This document shows, in pieces, positions 62,201 through 64,000 of a DNA stretch of 64,000 nucleotides; the first letter of the stretch is position 1, and each line of letters starts with the position of its first letter. Location of the stretch: assembly GCF_901709675.1 (NCBI RefSeq), contig NC_051091.1, positions 8,342,967-8,406,966 of the forward strand. Direction: 5' to 3'. The position numbers were made by a program, and so were the translations under genes. The stretch comes from Syngnathus acus. Taxonomy: Eukaryota; Chordata; Actinopteri; Syngnathiformes; Syngnathidae. The notes beneath the pieces were generated by a model, which was not told the DNA's origin, searched no databases, and saw nothing but the letters and a program-made list of their open reading frames with translations.

Positions 62201-64000
62201 ATTTCCTGGCAGTCCTGTGCTGCCTTGAGCACCGGGAGGACCCTGCAAGGATGCTGATAAATTCACTAGAACTCTGAATTGTTGTATGGAAGCTTTTGGA
62301 ATATTGAAAAAAAATCCTCCAATAAAACAAAATGGTGCCTTACCTGAACACCAAGCCCTGGTTCTCCTTGATTACCCTGTGAAACACATTTCACATCATT
62401 TTATGACTGCACTCAGTAGGAAATATCATTTTAGAGCACAAACATCATTTGCTATACGGTAGTGCATTTGAGAGATAAAAAAGAAAACTTATGATTTTAC
62501 CTTCACACCTGGTGGACCAGGAAGTCCATTTGGACCAATGGAGCCCTGATAGAAACATAAAGTGTAAACACATTAAAAGACTGTCAAAAGTTGCACTTTT
62601 CTTCCTGTTTGTTGAATTGGTTACTCCTTTAATTCAAAAGGTTTTTTTGGTGAAAATATTTTAAATCTGTACACTTAAAATGCAGAACTGAGGAAACATT
62701 TGGGCGTGCGTGTGTGTTCTTACACTTAAGCCCCTGATGCCTGGCTCCCCTGGATTTCCCTAAGAGTGAAATACAAGAAAAGTATAAATAATAATAATAA
62801 TAAAATAATAATACTAATAATACTAATAACAATAAAATACTGAACAATAACTGACTCGGTGAGATATGTAATTAAAATCAGAAAACATCTGTAATGTTAA
62901 AAGAACCTCAAGGTGACATTGGTAAAACATGTAATACATTTCCATTAACAGAAAAAAAAAAACCATTTTGTGAGTAATAATGTAAAAGTCACGTGACTTA
63001 CAACAGTTGGGTCAGCATAGAGGATGAGCAATGTCAACAAACAAACAAGCACTCATAGATAAGCTTTGCAGAGCTGCAATAGGGGAAAAGCCAAGAGCAA
63101 GCTCAGCATGCACAAGTAGCAGAGCCAAGTGACAGCAACACGTATTTGGACTGCAACCAAATTGAAGCAACATCCCCCAAACCCGCAAAGACGTGGTAAA
63201 TCCTGGAGATATGTTTAGTAAGTCTTCATGTGAGCCAATTTTCGTGTCATCTCATCAAATCAAATGTGGTGTTTTGCATATTAAAAAAATAATCATAATA
63301 AATACATGCAAAACAACTCAAAGCTGAAAATAGGTGCGTTTGACAGCAATGCCTTGGGGACCAGGGTGGTCGTCATTAATATTTCAAGAAGAGCCTGTCA
63401 GTTTTGGAGCTACTTCCAATACAAATAGAAAGATTAAAGTGGTGAAATCTGTCGGAGAGGAACACGATGTGCACGGCTCAATAATAAGCATGTCGAGATT
63501 GCCCGAGGAGGCTGCAAAGTCACATTTCATAAATGGAAAATCTTGCAACTCATTAGCGCCCAATCATGCAAGTGGTAAATGTGGTATAGAGAGTGAGGAA
63601 TTTAAAAAAAAGAAAAAAAAAAGAGCTCAGTGACAGATGTTGATGAAAATTGAATGCGAGTCCTGACTGGCTAAAAATCCATAGAAGCGAAATTATTTTG
63701 AGTATCAACATTCTGATATTGCCTTGATTTAGTTTTTTCAATTCAGTTATTAGTTTTCTTTTAATACTTTATTTAGTTTATTTTGTAATAGTTTTTACTT
63801 TTATAGATATAATATTATAATCCATAATACTTGACTTCATTTTAGTAGCTAGTGTCAAAATGCTTAGACTTGTACTCACCGGTACTCCTCGAGGACCAGC
63901 CAGCCCGGCTGGACCCTGTTCCGACATAGAGGGAAAGAAATCAAAGATTGTGAAGAAGTGATTTTTCACAGCTTGACAAACATAATAGAACTTGTAGTCA
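48853..64000 (-). CDS. col7a1: Collagen type VII alpha-1 chain, C-terminal part (40 exons; 5' end outside window)
   Basis: Forty exons on the minus strand join in frame for 2496 nt, giving 831 residues plus stop. From the N-side: Gly-X-Y helix (exons 63880-63915 down to 51621-51674), an NC2 start [16 protein letters not shown], the acidic Tyr-containing [15 protein letters not shown], a Lys/Arg-rich segment, a six-Cys Kunitz domain and a short tail. MSQHCAC, the DPDYEHIYS-like stretch and the terminal Kunitz domain together identify collagen VII, the anchoring-fibril collagen secreted at epithelial basement membranes. A GLC cysteine in the helix is 168 residues before the first NC2 cysteine, equal to the human Cys2634-Cys2802 spacing as I recall it, which supports the exon set. 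Human COL7A1 is about 2944 residues, so roughly the last quarter is here. Helix exons begin with Gly codons in phase 0 and are mostly 36-126 nt multiples of 9. The 39-residue hinge must lie outside. Confidence 0.93.
48959..49141 (-). CDS. col7a1: col7a1 Kunitz-domain exon (2 from 3' end)
   Basis: Acceptor GTGCACTGCAG|CTCC, donor GCTCAAG|GTAGGC. Encodes a complete Kunitz/BPTI fold with six Cys ([25 protein letters not shown]) and the conserved [13 protein letters not shown]. The P1 residue after the second Cys is Thr (CTRF), not Lys or Arg, so trypsin inhibition is unlikely. Confidence 0.93.
49312..49464 (-). CDS. col7a1: col7a1 Lys/Arg-rich exon (3 from 3' end)
   Basis: Acceptor TTTCCGCAG|ATGAG, donor GGCGAAG|GTAGGG. 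Encodes about 51 residues starting [17 protein letters not shown] and ending [16 protein letters not shown], strongly basic. RKVR is a minimal furin-type R-x-x-R site. I recall no counterpart in human COL7A1. Confidence 0.88.
49886..50011 (-). CDS. col7a1: col7a1 acidic NC2 exon (4 from 3' end)
   Basis: Acceptor GACATTTCAG|GCCG, donor CTGACG|GTATGAG. Encodes [20 protein letters not shown], then [15 protein letters not shown]. It corresponds to the acidic Tyr-repeat segment before the human Kunitz domain (LRV...EYSEYSEYSVEEYQD). Confidence 0.9.
50220..50282 (-). CDS. col7a1: col7a1 NC2 exon (5 from 3' end)
   Basis: Acceptor TCTCGGCGTCAG|ATCC, donor GTGGAGG|GTGAGTC. Encodes [20 protein letters not shown]. 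Phases 1/1 match its neighbours. It is the region of the human BMP-1 processing site, but no Ala-Ala-Asp is present. Confidence 0.87.
50283..51264 (-). other. col7a1 NC2 intron before the micro-exon
   Basis: 0.98 kb between exons encoding adjacent NC2 residues. Nothing else recognised. Other introns over 300 nt at 52124-52666, 53484-54526, 55701-56366, 61280-62019 and 62760-63879 likewise show no further exon. Confidence 0.8.
51265..51273 (-). CDS. col7a1: col7a1 9-nt micro-exon (6 from 3' end)
   Basis: Nine bases (CGTGTGGAG) between acceptor GGCCGCGCAG and donor GTGAGTG. With the flanking G and AT it completes Ala-Cys-Gly-Asp, giving MSQHCACGDP. Without it the conserved HCAC motif is lost. 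It keeps phase either way, so the call rests on strong splice sites and conservation. Confidence 0.85.
51480..51528 (-). CDS. col7a1: col7a1 NC2 start exon (7 from 3' end)
   Basis: Acceptor GCGATTCAG|GAGACT, donor CACTGTG|GTAAGTC. Encodes [16 protein letters not shown], matching human VRQEMSQHC, where the triple helix ends. Confidence 0.93.
51621..51674 (-). CDS. col7a1: col7a1 last helix exon (8 from 3' end)
   Basis: Acceptor TGTTGTAG|GGGG, donor ATGACG|GTCAGTAC. Encodes [18 protein letters not shown], the end of the Gly-X-Y repeat. Confidence 0.9.
52046..52123 (-). CDS. col7a1: col7a1 helix exon (9 from 3' end), interrupted
   Basis: Acceptor TGTATTAG|GGAG. Donor GTAGTG|GTTTGT is weak but keeps Gly-X-Y register (GERGVV then GEM). 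Contains the G4G interruption GPAMVG. Donors 3 or 6 bases earlier are possible. Confidence 0.8.
52667..52783 (-). CDS. col7a1: col7a1 helix exon (10 from 3' end)
   Basis: 117 nt, 13 perfect triplets from [12 protein letters not shown] to GPEGLQGQK. Acceptor AAAATGCAG, donor AGAAG|GTGATAAG. Confidence 0.92.
52865..52927 (-). CDS. col7a1: col7a1 helix exon (11 from 3' end)
   Basis: 63 nt, 7 triplets starting [12 protein letters not shown] and ending GDKGER. Acceptor CTTTGTAG, donor AAAGG|GTGAGG. Confidence 0.9.
52990..53052 (-). CDS. col7a1: col7a1 helix exon (12 from 3' end)
   Basis: 63 nt, [18 protein letters not shown] then GPK. Acceptor GTTTTCAG, donor CCAAG|GTGCGT. Confidence 0.9.
53120..53173 (-). 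CDS. col7a1: col7a1 helix exon (13 from 3' end)
   Basis: 54 nt, [18 protein letters not shown]. Acceptor GTGTCATCAG, donor ATCAG|GTATGG. Confidence 0.9.
53430..53483 (-). CDS. col7a1: col7a1 helix exon with cysteine (14 from 3' end)
   Basis: 54 nt, [18 protein letters not shown]. The GLC cysteine is the only one in the sampled helix and sits where human Cys2634 would be. Acceptor GTTTCCAG, donor AGAAG|GTGAAG. Confidence 0.92.
54527..54607 (-). CDS. col7a1: col7a1 helix exon (15 from 3' end)
   Basis: 81 nt, [18 protein letters not shown] then GIVGLRGIK. Acceptor CTTCCAG, donor TTAAG|GTAGAT. The 1.04-kb intron before the next exon shows no extra exon. Confidence 0.9.
54706..54741 (-). CDS. 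col7a1: col7a1 helix exon (16 from 3' end)
   Basis: 36 nt, [12 protein letters not shown]. Acceptor TCTCCGCAG, donor AAGCG|GTGTGT. Confidence 0.88.
54868..54939 (-). CDS. col7a1: col7a1 helix exon with GC donor (17 from 3' end)
   Basis: 72 nt, [15 protein letters not shown] then GARGPGGQK. Acceptor TATTTTCAG. The donor is AGAAG|GCAAGC, a GC-AG intron with otherwise ideal consensus. Confidence 0.9.
55032..55103 (-). CDS. col7a1: col7a1 helix exon (18 from 3' end)
   Basis: 72 nt, [15 protein letters not shown] then GQEGPPGEP. Acceptor ATTTTAG, donor AGCCG|GTGAGC. Confidence 0.9.
55175..55231 (-). CDS. col7a1: col7a1 helix exon (19 from 3' end), interrupted
   Basis: 57 nt, [22 protein letters not shown] breaks the repeat. 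Acceptor AATTTTAG, donor AACAA|GTCAGT. Confidence 0.85.
55481..55516 (-). CDS. col7a1: col7a1 helix exon (20 from 3' end)
   Basis: 36 nt, [12 protein letters not shown]. Acceptor TTTTCCAG, donor AGAAG|GTGTGT. Confidence 0.88.
55665..55700 (-). CDS. col7a1: col7a1 helix exon (21 from 3' end)
   Basis: 36 nt, [12 protein letters not shown]. Acceptor CATCCATCAG, donor AGAAG|GTGAAT. Confidence 0.87.
56367..56411 (-). CDS. col7a1: col7a1 helix exon (22 from 3' end)
   Basis: 45 nt, [15 protein letters not shown]. Acceptor ATATTTTAG, donor TTAACG|GTGAGT. Confidence 0.9.
56482..56541 (-). CDS. col7a1: col7a1 helix exon (23 from 3' end), interrupted
   Basis: 60 nt, [20 protein letters not shown] with a G1G interruption (GLG). 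Acceptor TTGACCAG, donor ACAAGA|GTAAGA. Confidence 0.87.
56628..56663 (-). CDS. col7a1: col7a1 helix exon (24 from 3' end)
   Basis: 36 nt, [12 protein letters not shown]. Acceptor GTTTTGCAG, donor GACAAA|GTACAA (weak). Confidence 0.83.
56742..56813 (-). CDS. col7a1: col7a1 helix exon (25 from 3' end)
   Basis: 72 nt, [12 protein letters not shown] then [12 protein letters not shown]. Acceptor TTTTTAG, donor AAGCT|GTGAGT. Confidence 0.9.
56886..57011 (-). CDS. col7a1: col7a1 long helix exon (26 from 3' end)
   Basis: 126 nt, 14 perfect triplets from [12 protein letters not shown] to [12 protein letters not shown]; the longest helix exon seen here. Acceptor GACTATAAG, donor GAGAGG|GTGAAT. Confidence 0.9.
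57090..57149 (-). CDS. col7a1: col7a1 helix exon (27 from 3' end), interrupted
   Basis: 60 nt, [20 protein letters not shown] with a G1G interruption (GVG). Acceptor TTTGCTACAG, donor TTAAAG|GTGAGT. Confidence 0.88.
57221..57256 (-). CDS. col7a1: col7a1 helix exon (28 from 3' end)
   Basis: 36 nt, [12 protein letters not shown]. Acceptor GTCCCTTAG, donor ATAAG|GTCTGT. Confidence 0.87.
57458..57493 (-). CDS. col7a1: col7a1 helix exon (29 from 3' end)
   Basis: 36 nt, [12 protein letters not shown]. Acceptor CATTATTAG, donor AAAAT|GTGAGT. Confidence 0.88.
57556..57600 (-). CDS. col7a1: col7a1 helix exon (30 from 3' end)
   Basis: 45 nt, [15 protein letters not shown]. Acceptor TTGTCTGTCAG, donor AACGG|GTGAGT. 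Confidence 0.9.
57686..57745 (-). CDS. col7a1: col7a1 helix exon (31 from 3' end), interrupted
   Basis: 60 nt, [20 protein letters not shown] with a G4G interruption (GTTLPG). Acceptor CAATTCAG, donor AAAAG|GTGAGT. Confidence 0.88.
57862..57897 (-). CDS. col7a1: col7a1 helix exon (32 from 3' end), starts with Ala
   Basis: 36 nt, [12 protein letters not shown]. With GK from the upstream exon it reads GKAVAGPP, a G4G interruption across the junction. Acceptor CTCCACCAG, donor AGAAG|GTAAGT. Confidence 0.85.
58731..58826 (+). repeat. Dispersed repeat, GTGTCAAACTCAAGGC type
   Basis: GGTGTCAAACTCAAGGCTCG, GGGGGCCAGATCCAGCCCAA and CGTCATTTTATGTGG are close to the usual vertebrate copy of this repeat. 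It lies inside the large col7a1 intron. Confidence 0.6.
59172..59224 (+). repeat. (TG)26 microsatellite in a col7a1 intron
   Basis: Uninterrupted TG dinucleotides, (CA)n on the transcribed strand. Confidence 0.98.
61033..61101 (-). CDS. col7a1: col7a1 helix exon (33 from 3' end)
   Basis: 69 nt, [15 protein letters not shown] then GDGGPPGK, ending two residues into a triplet that the next exon completes. Acceptor AATCCCCAG, donor GGAAG|GTAAGA. Confidence 0.9.
61199..61279 (-). CDS. col7a1: col7a1 helix exon (34 from 3' end)
   Basis: 81 nt, [15 protein letters not shown] then [12 protein letters not shown]. Acceptor TTCCTCATAG, donor AGCAG|GTTTGT. Confidence 0.9.
62020..62055 (-). CDS. col7a1: col7a1 helix exon (35 from 3' end)
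   Basis: 36 nt, [12 protein letters not shown]. Acceptor TCCTGCAG, donor AGGTG|GTAAGT. Confidence 0.87.
62180..62242 (-). CDS. col7a1: col7a1 helix exon (36 from 3' end)
   Basis: 63 nt, [15 protein letters not shown] then GPPGAV. Acceptor ATCCTTGCAG, donor CCGTG|GTAAGT. Confidence 0.9.
62344..62376 (-). CDS. col7a1: col7a1 helix exon (37 from 3' end), interrupted
   Basis: 33 nt, [11 protein letters not shown] with a G1G interruption (GLG). Acceptor TGTTTCACAG, donor TTCAG|GTAAGG. Confidence 0.86.
62501..62545 (-). CDS. col7a1: col7a1 helix exon (38 from 3' end)
   Basis: 45 nt, [15 protein letters not shown]. Acceptor TTTCTATCAG, donor TGAAG|GTAAAA. Confidence 0.9.
62724..62759 (-). CDS. 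col7a1: col7a1 helix exon (39 from 3' end)
   Basis: 36 nt, [12 protein letters not shown]. Acceptor TTCACTCTTAG, donor TAAGT|GTAAGA. Confidence 0.88.
63880..63915 (-). CDS. col7a1: col7a1 helix exon (40 from 3' end; most 5' in window)
   Basis: 36 nt, [12 protein letters not shown]. Acceptor TCGGAACAG, donor TACCG|GTGAGT. The gene continues beyond the right edge. Confidence 0.9.

Noticed and set aside
1-64000. CRISPR array, operon, phage or plasmid features
   Set aside because: No regular spacer-repeat array, ribosome-binding sites or operon-like packing. The window is vertebrate nuclear DNA.

Overview
The window looks like teleost fish nuclear DNA. It is AT-rich and intron-rich, with long intergenic stretches, (TG)n microsatellites and fish-type Tc1/mariner debris. 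No bacterial, plastid or viral gene organisation is visible. All recognised genes lie on the minus strand.

Layout. (1) 1.4-6.3 kb: a complete inositol hexakisphosphate kinase gene (ip6k2-type). It has five coding exons, a probable non-coding first exon, a CCAAT/GC-box promoter and a 3' UTR. (2) 6.3-24.7 kb: intergenic DNA with a 66-bp perfect inverted repeat, a MITE-like element, other repeats and one intact tRNA-Phe(GAA) gene. (3) 25.3-27.1 kb: the single-exon coding region of a GPR22-type orphan GPCR of 560 codons. An acceptor lies just upstream of it, and a candidate non-coding first exon and GC-rich promoter lie near 38.6 kb. (4) 27-48.7 kb: DNA with no recognised coding gene, either a gpr22 intron or intergenic, with degraded transposons and simple repeats. 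(5) 48.7-64.0 kb: the 3' part of a collagen VII gene (col7a1-type). I resolved 40 exons that stay in frame and encode the last 831 residues: the end of the triple helix, the NC2 region, a Lys/Arg-rich segment, a Kunitz domain and a short tail. The 5' part runs off the right edge.

The genes do not form a pathway. IP6K2 makes inositol pyrophosphates, GPR22 is an orphan rhodopsin-class receptor, and collagen VII forms anchoring fibrils at epithelial basement membranes. In human, IP6K2 and COL7A1 also sit close together (3p21.31), so the ip6k2-col7a1 linkage fits old vertebrate synteny. A gpr22-type gene between them does not match the human GPR22 location inside COG5.

I did not find a wholly new system. 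The most informative observations are in col7a1: a 9-nt micro-exon carrying one of the NC2 disulfide cysteines, an extra basic exon before the Kunitz domain, and a GC-AG intron. The perfect 66-bp hairpin at 8.1 kb and the position of the gpr22 gene also deserve a second look.
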